A stretch of DNA of 64,000 nucleotides from Thermofilaceae archaeon (GTDB lineage Archaea > Thermoproteota > Thermoprotei > Thermofilales > Thermofilaceae), in assembly GCA_025057995.1 (NCBI GenBank), contig JANXEW010000006.1, positions 26,343 through 90,342 on the forward strand. Direction: 5' to 3'. Positions 24,525 through 33,419 of this stretch are shown here, in pieces. Under the pieces are notes generated by a model. The model saw only the letters and a list, made by a program, of their open reading frames with translations, was not told the DNA's origin and made no database searches. A program made the translations under genes and the position numbers. Positions within the stretch are counted from its first letter, which is position 1, and each line of letters starts with the position of its first letter.

Positions 24525-26535
24525 AGTAGGCGACGGTTTCGCTAGGCTTTGGTTCAAGGACTCCGGGTCTACTGTCACAGTAGAGGAAAGTTACGAACAT
24601 TATCTGCTGGCGGAACTGGACGTCGATTCGAGACTCGCTCAATCCCTCGCGGAGGCCGAGTTTAAGCTGGAGCAGGTTAACAGGAGAGTGTTTCCGCTGG
24701 GTTACAGGGAGCTGGTCAAGGTCAGCCACCGATCCAAGAGGTTGCTCGCTAGAGCTAGAAGACTCCTAGAGCGAGCTGGCGTAAGGCTCTACGACGTAGA
24801 CGTTAGGGAGGAGCAGAAGCTGCTCGCCTCTAAGCGTGTACTCTCTCTAACTACGTTTGAGAGGACTGAAGATAGGTTGGAGCCCCTCCCCTTACTCACG
24901 TTGGCTCTCAAAGTACGTCAGCAAGACCCTCTGAAGGTTACCGTTGAAGCTGGTGGAAGGGTGTGGAGGCTCGCAGGGAGCGAAGTGGACGTGGTTGAAC
25001 GGCTGGTGAACCTCGTTGAAAGCTTTGACCCGGACGTCGTAATCTCGAACTTGAGCGTCAGCGAGCTATTTAAACTCGCTCGGAAGCTTAAATCCAGGTA
25101 CGAGCGGTTTAAGTTGGGTAGGGGTAGCTTAACTGGCGGCAGGGTTTTCGTGTCTCAAGCTCTCATCGAGTCCATCGGGCTGGAGGGTTTAGAGGAGAGG
25201 TGTTGGTTCTCCGGTCTCCCGCCTACGTTAGCGGGAGAGACGAGCTACGGTAGGCTTGTAGAAGCAAGGCAGACTTACCTTCTCCTAGTGAAGGGTTACG
25301 CCGTACCCAGGAGGGGGAACAGGAGCTTGGTACTCCGTTCGGCTGCGGAGCTCCACAAGCGCGATAGAGGCGGTTTGATAAGGCAACCGGTTAGTGGAGT
25401 TTACGAAAACGTAGCTGAGTTGGACTTCGAATCCATGTTCCCCAACCTGATAGTCAAATACAACATCAGCTATGAGACGGTTTCCGACGGAGGTATAGAG
25501 AGCGGGTTCAGGGGGCTGCTGGTAGACGTCGTTGAACCTGTCCTGCAGAGGAGGCATCGCCTTAAAGCTTTGAAGGTTTCGCTCTCAACTGGACTTGAGC
25601 GACACGTTGAACTGAGGCAGCGGGAGCTTAAAATGCTCCTCGTCTCATGCTACGGTTACAGCGGGAATAACAGGAACAGGCTCGGCAACCCGTTGACCTT
25701 CGAGTGGATCAACAGGATGGCGAGGGAGGTCATGCAACGAGTCTACCTGTACCTTGAAGATAAAGGTCACAGTATAGTTTACGGCGACACCGACAGCGTA
25801 TTCGTCCAAAACCCTCACGCTAGGCCGGCTGATTACTCTAAGCTAGCTGAAGAGCTCTCAACTTTAACCGGTCTCCCGATCAAGCTCGAGAGAATATACA
25901 AGCTCTTAGCGTTTCCTGAGGCTAGGAGCCTGCCGGGTGCTCCTCTTAAACGGTACTTCGGCTTAACGATTGACGGGAAGCTCGTCTTCAAGGGTCTCGA
26001 GGAAGTTAGACGTGACTCGCCTCCCGTCGTGAAGGCCCTACAACTGGAGCTTGCTCAAACCCTACTCCAAGCTTCTAACGTAGACGGCGTGCTGAGGAAC
26101 GTGGAGAAAGCCGTACAGCTAGCTCGGGAGTACTTGCGGAAGGCTGTCGCCGGAGAGTTGGCTCCTGAAAAGCTCGTAATCGAGAAAACTCTTTGCAAGC
26201 AGGAGTACAAATCCAGGCAGCCCCACTTTGCGGCAGCCTCTCTAGCCGGTAGAGCGGTGAAAGGGGCTACTGTACGGTACGTAGTCGTCAACGCTCGCCA
26301 CAGAAACCCCTTCAAGCGAGTTAAACCGTGGACTGGTGGAGGAAAACGTTACGATGTGTGTTACGCAGCTGGGCTTCTAGCGAAAGCTGCTGCCAACGTG
26401 CTCTCGTCTGTGACGCGTGTAGAACCGCTCTGTGATATTGGTAGTCTAAATACCAAGATATATTTAAATAATTGGTTATCAGATTACCAAGATGGAGGAA
26501 CAGAACCCCTGGTGGAAGGGGAGAGAGTTCGTTAA
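24493..26535 (+). CDS. Family-B DNA polymerase, PolB2-like, apparently without proofreading
   Basis: This polymerase is about 680 residues long when read from the ATG at 24493, which has aaaggg just before it and gives the family-like start MGVELFLLE. The polymerase core looks active: motif A LDFESMFPN (about 310-318, Asp311), motif B KMLLVSCYGY (about 380) and motif C YGDTDS (430-435). The exonuclease region is degraded: the expected D-x-E reads LTTFERTE, and the second motif is DPDVVISNLS. It is shorter than replicative archaeal PolB1 or PolB3 (about 780-900). It is encoded with a RecA-fold and a coiled-coil protein, so translesion synthesis is the likely job. The last codons overlap the next gene's promoter, so the C terminus may be non-native. 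Confidence 0.8.
   Translation: MGVELFLLECEVGDGFARLWFKDSGSTVTVEESYEHYLLAELDVDSRLAQSLAEAEFKLEQVNRRVFPLGYRELVKVSHRSKRLLARARRLLERAGVRLYDVDVREEQKLLASKRVLSLTTFERTEDRLEPLPLLTLALKVRQQDPLKVTVEAGGRVWRLAGSEVDVVERLVNLVESFDPDVVISNLSVSELFKLARKLKSRYERFKLGRGSLTGGRVFVSQALIESIGLEGLEERCWFSGLPPTLAGETSYGRLVEARQTYLLLVKGYAVPRRGNRSLVLRSAAELHKRDRGGLIRQPVSGVYENVAELDFESMFPNLIVKYNISYETVSDGGIESGFRGLLVDVVEPVLQRRHRLKALKVSLSTGLERHVELRQRELKMLLVSCYGYSGNNRNRLGNPLTFEWINRMAREVMQRVYLYLEDKGHSIVYGDTDSVFVQNPHARPADYSKLAEELSTLTGLPIKLERIYKLLAFPEARSLPGAPLKRYFGLTIDGKLVFKGLEEVRRDSPPVVKALQLELAQTLLQASNVDGVLRNVEKAVQLAREYLRKAVAGELAPEKLVIEKTLCKQEYKSRQPHFAAASLAGRAVKGATVRYVVVNARHRNPFKRVKPWTGGGKRYDVCYAAGLLAKAAANVLSSVTRVEPLCDIGSLNTKIYLNNWLSDYQDGGTEPLVEGERVR
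26438..26493 (+). promoter_or_regulatory. Promoter of the ATPase gene, with repeated TACCAAGAT elements
   Basis: An atatatttaaat box (26458-26469) is centred about 28 nt before the ATG at 26492. TACCAAGAT occurs twice (26451-26459 and 26485-26493), with the inverted forms ttggta (26438-26443) and attggtta around it. The whole lies within the polymerase reading frame. This may be an operator for a specific regulator. Confidence 0.45.
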
Positions 26536-27808
26536 AGAGGATCCGGATCTGAGAAAGTGGCATGAGAGTAAGATCAGATGGATCCCTAGGCTCCGAGAGA
26601 CGGTAGAGTTGAAACCTTTCTCTTTAAACTTCTTGTTCGGGCCGAGGCAAGTCGGTAAGACCACTCTAGTGAAACTAATCATAGAGAAAATCCTAGAGTC
26701 GCAAGTTGACCCTAGGGCTATCTTCTACTATAGATGCGATAGGTTGTCAGACCACAGTGAACTGTACGAGTTGATTAAAGGCTACCTTAAGTTTAAGAAA
26801 GCCTTAGGGTTGGAGAACTCCTACATTTTCCTAGATGAGATAACCTTCCCTAGAGAGTGGTACAGGGCTATCAAGTACCTGATCGACGCGGGTGAGCTTG
26901 AAGGAGACGTCCTTTTTCTCACAGGTTCATGGAGCATGTTCGTGAGGAGGGAGGCGGAAGCGTTCCCGGGGAGGAGAGGTTACGGGAGGAACTACAACTT
27001 GAACCCCCTCAGCTTTAGGGAGTTCTTGAAGCTACGCAACCCTAGGGTCGTCGTTGACGAGATCAGTGAACTAGACCCTGAAGAAATCTGGAGGAAGTGT
27101 ATCTCGGCTAGAGGTTGGCTTAACGAAGTAAACGCTGCTTTCCAAGACTACTTGAAGTGCGGCGGGTATCCGCTTGCAGTCAAGTCTTTTCTAGAAGAAG
27201 GTCGAGTTTCAGAAGAGGCTAAGGACGCGATACTTGCCTCTTTTCTATCGGATATAGCTAAGCTGAGGCGTAGCGAGGGGGTGGCGAAGAGGGTTTTGAA
27301 AGCTGTTATAGAAAAACTCCCTTCACCCGTCAGCCTCCACGGTATTGCAAAAGAGTTCGAGATAGGTTCACATAAAACCGTCTTCTACTATTTGGACTTG
27401 TTCGAGAACATGTTCATACTAAAGAACTTGTTTTATATAGACCCGAATAAGTTGATGGAAGTTCACAGGAAACAAAGGAAAGTACACTTGACAGACCCTC
27501 TACTATACACGGTATTCTCTGAATGGTGCCTTACAGAAGTACCGCGTGAAAACGCTCTAGTTGAAAGCGTCGTAGCCTCCCACCTCGCAAGGGCTTTCAG
27601 AGTAGGTTACTGGAGAAACCAGACAGAGGTTGACGTGGTTACACCTGAGAAAAGGTTGGGGTTTGAAGTGAAATGGGGCACTAAAGTTAGTGGTAAAGAG
27701 AAGGTACTTGGAAGAATCAAGCATGTCGTCACTCTCACTAGAGACGAGTTTAATGAAAAACCCTTGGCAGTTCCGGTTAGCCTCTTCTTAGCTGGTTTTA
27801 ACGCTTGA
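26492..27808 (+). CDS. AAA ATPase with DUF4143-type C terminus
   Basis: This 438-residue protein is a P-loop ATPase of the archaeal/bacterial DUF4143 family. Walker A is GPRQVGKTTL (about 50-59), Walker B YIFLDEITFPREW (about 111-123), and the sensor is LTGSW. The C-terminal DUF4143 part (about 330-438) resembles a restriction-nuclease-like fold and includes EVDVVTPEKRLGFEVKWG, with the pattern E-V-D-x-V...E-x-K of such domains. These proteins are common, patchily distributed and of uncertain function, often in mobile or defence-rich DNA. It overlaps the polymerase frame by 44 nt but has its own promoter. Confidence 0.85.
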   Translation: MEEQNPWWKGREFVKEDPDLRKWHESKIRWIPRLRETVELKPFSLNFLFGPRQVGKTTLVKLIIEKILESQVDPRAIFYYRCDRLSDHSELYELIKGYLKFKKALGLENSYIFLDEITFPREWYRAIKYLIDAGELEGDVLFLTGSWSMFVRREAEAFPGRRGYGRNYNLNPLSFREFLKLRNPRVVVDEISELDPEEIWRKCISARGWLNEVNAAFQDYLKCGGYPLAVKSFLEEGRVSEEAKDAILASFLSDIAKLRRSEGVAKRVLKAVIEKLPSPVSLHGIAKEFEIGSHKTVFYYLDLFENMFILKNLFYIDPNKLMEVHRKQRKVHLTDPLLYTVFSEWCLTEVPRENALVESVVASHLARAFRVGYWRNQTEVDVVTPEKRLGFEVKWGTKVSGKEKVLGRIKHVVTLTRDEFNEKPLAVPVSLFLAGFNA

Positions 27809-27982
27809 ACATGCAACTGTGTGAACACTCTCTAGTTCAAACAAGTTTAGGAGACGTAAACGGTTAAACTAGTTACACACGCTAAAGGAGAAGAGGGTTT
27901 CTCGACAACCTTCTTGAAAAGCAAATACCCGCGTAGATTCATAACCCCTTAAGACGTACGGTTATAGAGTCGGTTGGGCTTC

Positions 27983-29206
27983 ATGTTGAGAAGATCTAAA
28001 CTAGTTAAATTGTTACCCTTTGCAGTCGCAGCAGCATTCCTCTTCTTAATATCTTTTCTTGCGCAACGCTTAACGTATACCGACGAGGGGTCTCGTGGAG
28101 GGAAGATGGAAGCCGATTTTGAGGCGTTGCTTAGAGAAGCTTCCTCCTACACTCCATTCAAGTATAAGGGAGTTTATAGCTCCGTCAGCTCGAAGGACGA
28201 AGTAGACAAGCTGGTTGTGAAGGCCGCAAACTCCGGCTTCAACCTGATTATCTGGTTTGTAAACCCGAGACGCGGTCCAGAAGGCGTTACAGCTTCCTAC
28301 AAGACTAGCTTCTTCCCCTGCGAAAAAACTTGCGAAGAGGATCTCCTCGCTTACCTCCTTGAGCGGGCTCACGAGCGAGGGTTGAAAGTTTGGGCGTGGT
28401 TCGGCTTCATGGGCTACAAGTCGCTCCTTGAGAGGAACCCGAGTTGGGCGGCTGTATGGCCGACAGGTGAGACGACGCTTGAGAAACCTTGCTCTCCAGG
28501 CGGTGAAAAGTTCCACGTGTTAAACCCGGCTAACCCTCAAGTCGTCGAGTTTTGGAGGCAGGCGCTAGTGGACTTGGTTACAAGGTATGATGTCGACGGC
28601 GTGAACTTCGAAGACGATTACGGGTACGGCTACTGTGGGGAGAACTTCAGTTACGATGAGTTGAACCGGAGGATGTTCCAAGCCTTTCTTGAAAAGCGGG
28701 GGATCAACAGCTTCGAATGGCCTAGGGATGCCCTCAAGGGAGGGAGGTACTACGACCACTGGGTCGATTACAAGTGTGAAGTAGTCTCCAACGTTACCAG
28801 AGACCTAGTTAAGACCTTGAAAACCCTAAAGCCTGGGATTGAGGTCTCGTTAGCAGTCATGGTCAACAGAGAGTGGAACAGGGAGATCCACGGGATAGAT
28901 TGGGTTGAACTCGGCAGGGAAGGTCTTTTCGACTACCTTACATTTATGGCTTACACGGCGGATGATCGAACCCTAGAGTCCTGGGTTGAAAGTGTACACC
29001 AGGAGTTGAACGGAGCTAGGTCAAAGCCGATAATCATCATCGGTTGGGAGCTTAGGGGTTACCCTGCTATCAACTGGGTGAAGCAAGCCCTCGTAGTTAG
29101 GAGACTGGGTGGAGAGGACTTGATAGTTTTCTGGGATGGAGGTATTGAACGATCCAACGCGTGGGGTTACTTTCTCCAACTGTTTAACGCGATGGGTAAA
29201 AACTAG
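27983..29206 (+). CDS. Membrane-anchored GHL10-like glycoside hydrolase (DUF187)
   Basis: This is a 407-residue protein when started at the ATG at 27983. The frame also has a TTG three codons earlier, but the ATG gives a cleaner signal or anchor helix (LLPFAVAAAFLFLISFL). The domain is a TIM barrel of the YngK/GHL10 type: FNLIIWFVNPRRG, KVWAWFGFMG, NPSWAAVWPTGE, YDVDGVNFEDDYGY (with the likely acidic catalytic pair near residue 205) and FDYLTFMAYTADD. It would act outside the cell on a polysaccharide. Only the fold class is supported, not the substrate. Confidence 0.75.
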   Translation: MLRRSKLVKLLPFAVAAAFLFLISFLAQRLTYTDEGSRGGKMEADFEALLREASSYTPFKYKGVYSSVSSKDEVDKLVVKAANSGFNLIIWFVNPRRGPEGVTASYKTSFFPCEKTCEEDLLAYLLERAHERGLKVWAWFGFMGYKSLLERNPSWAAVWPTGETTLEKPCSPGGEKFHVLNPANPQVVEFWRQALVDLVTRYDVDGVNFEDDYGYGYCGENFSYDELNRRMFQAFLEKRGINSFEWPRDALKGGRYYDHWVDYKCEVVSNVTRDLVKTLKTLKPGIEVSLAVMVNREWNREIHGIDWVELGREGLFDYLTFMAYTADDRTLESWVESVHQELNGARSKPIIIIGWELRGYPAINWVKQALVVRRLGGEDLIVFWDGGIERSNAWGYFLQLFNAMGKN

Positions 29207-29245
29207 ATAGGAGATAGGTTAAATACGGTTCCCGACGGGGGCGGT

Positions 29246-30058
29246 GTGCACAGCCTGTTAAACATCGTGAGGGAGGCGGCGCAAACTGGCGGAAAGGCGG
29301 CTTTAAGCGTTTGGCGGAGCGGGGGAGGGGAGGAGGTTGGAGTAGGTAAGGGTGGAGACGTGACGCTTAGAGGGGATCTAGCTGCTGAGCAAGCCGTAAT
29401 AGAGTTCCTGAAGAAGAGGGTCGGAGATTTTCGGATTGTCGCGGAGGAGACGGGTGAAGCTGTATTCGGGGAAGGTGGATTAACCTTCATAGTCGACCCA
29501 ATCGATGGGAGCAGGAACTTCAAGCGTGGTATCCCTGTTTTCGCCACGTCCGTCGCAGTTGCGAACGGGTCAACCCTCGACCACGTCAAGGCTGCAGCCG
29601 TCTACGCACCAGCCTTGAACCTTGAGCTTTACGCTGAGGAGGGGAAAGGCTTGTACCTTAACGGTCAAAAAGTCTCACCGGACCGCGATAGAGGTGAACG
29701 AGTAGTAGCTGTCAACTCTACTCCAAAAGCTTCTTCGCTTCCACACGCTCTAGCGCTTATACTCTCAGCCAAGGGGGTGATCCTCAGGTCGCTAGGCTCA
29801 GCCTGCTTAGAGCTTTCGCTTGTAGCTATAGGGTCCCTCGACGCCTATGTCGACCCTTGGTACGTCACACGCGTAGTTGATGTAGCGGCGGCTGTGCTTC
29901 TAGCCAAAGAGTCGAAAACTCTGGTTAAAATGGAGGGTAGGCTGAACAGTAGTCCCCTCTTGTCGTTAGATGAAAGAGTGTCGCTTGTAGCTGCAGCCGA
30001 TCCCGATACCCTAAGCTTAGTTACTGAAGCTCTTGAAAAGCTAGGCTTATACATTTGA
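29246..30058 (+). CDS. Inositol monophosphatase/fructose-1,6-bisphosphatase family protein
   Basis: This 270-residue archaeal IMPase-family enzyme starts with GTG at 29246. Metal-binding motifs are VAEETGEAVF (about 68-77), DPIDGSRNF (about 89-97) and the C-terminal VVDVAAAVLL with the preceding DAYVDP. The family hydrolyses small phosphate esters with three magnesium ions, and archaeal members often act on both inositol 1-phosphate and fructose 1,6-bisphosphate. It follows the GHL10 gene by 39 nt and could be co-transcribed with it. It is convergent with the glycosyltransferase gene. Confidence 0.85.
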   Translation: MHSLLNIVREAAQTGGKAALSVWRSGGGEEVGVGKGGDVTLRGDLAAEQAVIEFLKKRVGDFRIVAEETGEAVFGEGGLTFIVDPIDGSRNFKRGIPVFATSVAVANGSTLDHVKAAAVYAPALNLELYAEEGKGLYLNGQKVSPDRDRGERVVAVNSTPKASSLPHALALILSAKGVILRSLGSACLELSLVAIGSLDAYVDPWYVTRVVDVAAAVLLAKESKTLVKMEGRLNSSPLLSLDERVSLVAAADPDTLSLVTEALEKLGLYI

Positions 30059-30098
30059 CTTAAGCGGGGTTATAATAAGGCTTAAAGTAAAAATTTCG

Positions 30099-31220
30099 TT
30101 AAAGCTTACGTTCCCCTAAGACGTCTTCGTACACTTTCTCTATCCTTCTTACGATGACACTCCAATCGTAGCGCCGTACCTCTTTGTAAGCCTTATCAGC
30201 TATAAGCTTAGCCAAGCCCCTATCCCTCAAGAGTCTAGCGACGTGATGTGCCATCGTTTCGACCTCCCCTTTGTTGACGAGGAATCCGGTTTCACCGTGT
30301 TTCACAACCTCACCTATTCCCCCTTGGTTTATCGCGACGATGGGGGTTTTAGAAGCCATGGCTTCCAACAACACAATCCCGAAAGACTCCCCGTAGATCG
30401 AAGGCATGACGAACACGTTGGACCTCCTGTAGAGTTCGATAAGCTCCTGTCTCTCAGGTTTCAGGACGAGAGTAACTTTCTCGCGCAAGCCTCGGGTTTT
30501 CGCCAAGTACCTTAAGGGTTTAGCCAAGTACCCGGCACCCGCTACCGTCAAGTTAGCTTCAGGCACTTCATGGAGTACGTGTTGCATCAAGTCTAGCAGC
30601 AAGTGCACCCCCTTACGGTAGACAAGCCTGCCTACGAAGAGGATACTCCTCCCATCGTATAACTTTCGGCTTAAGGCAAACTCGTTTACGCATACTCCGT
30701 TCGGGATGACTGTCACGTCCTTTCTGGTGAAGTAACGTATGAACGTCTTAGCCGCTCGGCTTACCGCTATTATCCTGTCCGCTTCGTTGATCATCTGGCG
30801 TATCGGGTATAGGACGTAACTCGAGGGTCTCCACAGAAGGTCGAAATCGTACATGAACTGTATCGAGTGGGTCGTAAGCACAGTAGCAATCCCCAGCTTC
30901 TTGGCTACTGAGATGGCGAAGAGAGAAAGAGGTGAGAAAGCATGGTGTGAGTGGACGACGTCCGGTTTGAAACTCGAGAAAAAGTACTCGATTTCGCTAG
31001 TGTTAGGGACATCTAAGGGGTTGGACGAGTTAAAAAGTGAACCCACCCTCACAACGTTTAAGCCGTGGATCCTATCGTCGAACTCAGCCTTTTTCGTTAA
31101 CACTACTACCTCGTGCCCCCTCTTCTCCAACGACTTGGCAAGGTACTCTACGTGAGTAGTTATGCCCCCCAACTTGGGGTAGAAGTAGTCGCTACAGAGT
31201 ACTACCTTCAAGTCGGACAC
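30099..31220 (-). CDS. GT4-family glycosyltransferase
   Basis: This 373-residue GT-B glycosyltransferase begins with GGITTHVEYLAKSLEKRGHEV and has the donor-binding E-x7-E motif ESFGIVLLE (about 280) followed by AMASKTPIVAINQGG. PIG-A-type sequences resemble it, so transfer of a sugar from a nucleotide donor to a lipid or glycan is likely. The UbiA-type gene upstream on the same strand overlaps its start by 29 nt. This suggests a pair acting on a polyprenyl or membrane lipid acceptor. Confidence 0.9.
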   Translation of the reverse strand: MSDLKVVLCSDYFYPKLGGITTHVEYLAKSLEKRGHEVVVLTKKAEFDDRIHGLNVVRVGSLFNSSNPLDVPNTSEIEYFFSSFKPDVVHSHHAFSPLSLFAISVAKKLGIATVLTTHSIQFMYDFDLLWRPSSYVLYPIRQMINEADRIIAVSRAAKTFIRYFTRKDVTVIPNGVCVNEFALSRKLYDGRSILFVGRLVYRKGVHLLLDLMQHVLHEVPEANLTVAGAGYLAKPLRYLAKTRGLREKVTLVLKPERQELIELYRRSNVFVMPSIYGESFGIVLLEAMASKTPIVAINQGGIGEVVKHGETGFLVNKGEVETMAHHVARLLRDRGLAKLIADKAYKEVRRYDWSVIVRRIEKVYEDVLGERKL

Positions 31221-32154
31221 CTGAGGAGAACGCAGTTAATGCGTATGCGACGCAAGTTAGAAGGTCGGCAGCCCTTATATAACGGGATGAGACGTTGACG
31301 CTCTTCCATCTAGCGATAAGGTAGAACAGTGGGCTTAGAGGCAGCGTGACGACGTAGAGGCTTAGAGTTGACATTAGTAGGGTAAGGTACAACCAGTGTA
31401 AGGCTAAGAGGATCTTTAGCAAGTTTTGTGACCTCGTGTAACCTAGGTGGACCGCGGTTGTTTCAACGCCGGACAATAAGTCTTCAGCGTAGTCTTCCAC
31501 GTGATTCCTCAACTCCAGTATGAGCGAGTATGTGAAAATGGAGGACGCTACGTAAAGGAACTGCGCAGTGAGATCGCCACTTATTGAAACTCCATACAGA
31601 TAGGGTAAAGCCCCGAAGAAGAAGCCGTGGGAAAGTAAGTCGAAGAAAGGTCTAGATTTTAACCTTAGTGGAGGTACTGAGTAAAACCCTGCTAACAAGA
31701 GTTTCGAAAGGTAGAGGGAAACTGTAAACGGTGAACTATGGAACCAAGCGACGGTTATGAAGGCTCCAAGCAGAGCTAAACAAACGGAGAAGACTAAACC
31801 GGCTTTGAAGCTTATGAGACCTGCCGCGACCGGGTTCTTCAAGAGCTTTTTCGCTTGGAGAGCGTCGCCTTCAACGTCGAAACAGTTGTTTATAGAGAAA
31901 GCGAAAGCCAAGTAAAGGGATAACGTGACCGTCAACTTAAGGAAATTTACCACCAGGTTTTCAACATCGGTTAAAGTCGTACCACTAAAAAACCCTAAAA
32001 CGCCGAGCGAGAAGTACGCTCTCCAGTCTTTGACTCTAATGTTCCTGTAAAGAGATTCTATATACGAGGTTGAGAAACTCTTCCGAGCCGAATAGAAGAC
32101 TTCGCTTGCCGGTTTCAACAGCCTGTTCGAGTAGGCTGATAGTTGAAAGTTCAT
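31192..32154 (-). CDS. UbiA-family membrane prenyltransferase
   Basis: This 320-residue multi-pass protein has the first aspartate-rich motif N-x3-D-x3-D (N89...D93...D97, in INNCFDVEGD). It also has the segment GFYSVPPLRLKSRPFFDLLSHG (about 146-167), which resembles the second UbiA motif. These motifs bind magnesium and a prenyl diphosphate. In archaea such enzymes include digeranylgeranylglyceryl phosphate synthase and menaquinone or heme-type transferases. Which acceptor is used is not visible. The 3' end overlaps the glycosyltransferase start by 29 nt, so the two are probably coupled and act in lipid glycosylation. Confidence 0.75.
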   Translation of the reverse strand: MNFQLSAYSNRLLKPASEVFYSARKSFSTSYIESLYRNIRVKDWRAYFSLGVLGFFSGTTLTDVENLVVNFLKLTVTLSLYLAFAFSINNCFDVEGDALQAKKLLKNPVAAGLISFKAGLVFSVCLALLGAFITVAWFHSSPFTVSLYLSKLLLAGFYSVPPLRLKSRPFFDLLSHGFFFGALPYLYGVSISGDLTAQFLYVASSIFTYSLILELRNHVEDYAEDLLSGVETTAVHLGYTRSQNLLKILLALHWLYLTLLMSTLSLYVVTLPLSPLFYLIARWKSVNVSSRYIRAADLLTCVAYALTAFSSGVRLEGSTL

Positions 32155-32349
32155 TAAGTTAAGCCCCCTAAACTAAACTCTATTGAATTTTCTCCACGAG
32201 CTACGCGTGGACGCTTGGGAAGATTATACGTTCTCGCAGCTTAGCTCCTTACGACCTAGAATCTAAGTGGCTTGGGCGCGGCTACTTATCGGCTCTCTAA
32301 GTAGAGCTTAGATGAAACAGGTTTTTATCTCAAGTCTAGAAGCCAGATC

Positions 32350-33405
32350 GTGCCGTCCAGAAGCATTAGAGTGGCCGTACTAGGGGCTAGAGGGTTGGTA
32401 GGTCAGTGGTTTCTAAAGATGTTGCACGGACACCCGTGGTTTAAGCTGACGGCTGTAACTTCTCATGAGGCGGTGGGCTTGAGGTATAGAGACGCGGTGA
32501 AATGGTTAGCTGGCGGAGACGTGCCCTTCGATTTTGGTGAAATGGAGTTTATTGAAGCCGATCCTAAGAAGGTAGATGCTGACGTAGTCTTCTCAGCTTT
32601 ACCTACTGAAGCGGCTAGGAAGCTTGAGTTAATGTTTGCTGAAGCTGGTTTTACGGTAGTCAGTAAATCTGCAGCTTATAGGCTTGATGAAAACGTACCC
32701 TTGGTCGTGCCGGAGATCAACCCCGATCACTTAGCGTTGATCGACGTCCAGCGTACTAAGATGAGCGGGGCTATAGTGACAGACCCTAACTGCACGACTA
32801 CTATCCTAGCTCTCCCCCTTAAGCCGATCCACGACGCCTACGGGATCAGGAAGGTTGTAGTGACTACGTTGCAAGCAGCTTCGGGGGCAGGTTACCCTGG
32901 CGTCGCTTCGCTCGACCTCATCGACAACGTTGTACCTTACATCCAGGGCGAAGAAGAGAAGGTTAGAGACGAGCTATTGAAGATAATGGGTAAGTTATCT
33001 GGGGGAAGGGTCGAGTGGGCGGGTATGGAGGTAGCTTCAACTTGCACCCGTGTCCCAGTGCTCGATGGGCATCTTGAAAGCGTCTATGTGGAAACTGAGA
33101 GAGAAGTAGATGAAAACGAAGTAGTCGAGTTGCTGCAGGAGTTTAAAGGTAAACCTCAGACCTTGAAGCTACCGACGGCTCCCGAGAAGCCGATCATAGT
33201 TTTAAGCGGTGTCGATAGGCCACAACCTAGGCTCGACAGGTTGTCTGGAAGCGTGCCGGGTATGAGCGTCACAGTAGGTAGAGTCAGGCGAGGCGTAAAC
33301 AAAAGAAGCGTAATGTTCCTCGCGCTCGGTCACAACCTTGTCCGGGGGGCTGCCGGCTCGGCGATCCTCCTCGCAGAACTCCTTGCGGCTGAGAAATATA
33401 TCTAG
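32350..33405 (+). CDS. asd: Aspartate-semialdehyde dehydrogenase
   Basis: This 351-residue enzyme starts with GTG at 32350. It has the NADP-binding GARGLVGQWF (13-22), catalytic cysteine in DPNCTT (about 140-145), the GYPGVASLDLIDN segment (about 178) and a histidine in GHNLVRGAAG near the C terminus. It is the archaeal/fungal type. It reduces aspartyl phosphate to the semialdehyde for lysine, threonine and methionine synthesis. No other gene of those pathways is in the window. It is convergent with the beta-lactamase-fold gene (14 nt apart). Confidence 0.9.
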   Translation: MPSRSIRVAVLGARGLVGQWFLKMLHGHPWFKLTAVTSHEAVGLRYRDAVKWLAGGDVPFDFGEMEFIEADPKKVDADVVFSALPTEAARKLELMFAEAGFTVVSKSAAYRLDENVPLVVPEINPDHLALIDVQRTKMSGAIVTDPNCTTTILALPLKPIHDAYGIRKVVVTTLQAASGAGYPGVASLDLIDNVVPYIQGEEEKVRDELLKIMGKLSGGRVEWAGMEVASTCTRVPVLDGHLESVYVETEREVDENEVVELLQEFKGKPQTLKLPTAPEKPIIVLSGVDRPQPRLDRLSGSVPGMSVTVGRVRRGVNKRSVMFLALGHNLVRGAAGSAILLAELLAAEKYI

Positions 33406-33419
33406 AGTTGAAGTACTTT

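Noticed and set aside
28070..28516. 148-codon open frame on the minus strand
   Set aside because: It is antisense to the GHL10-like gene, whose motifs are clear. No promoter or ribosome-binding sequence fits.
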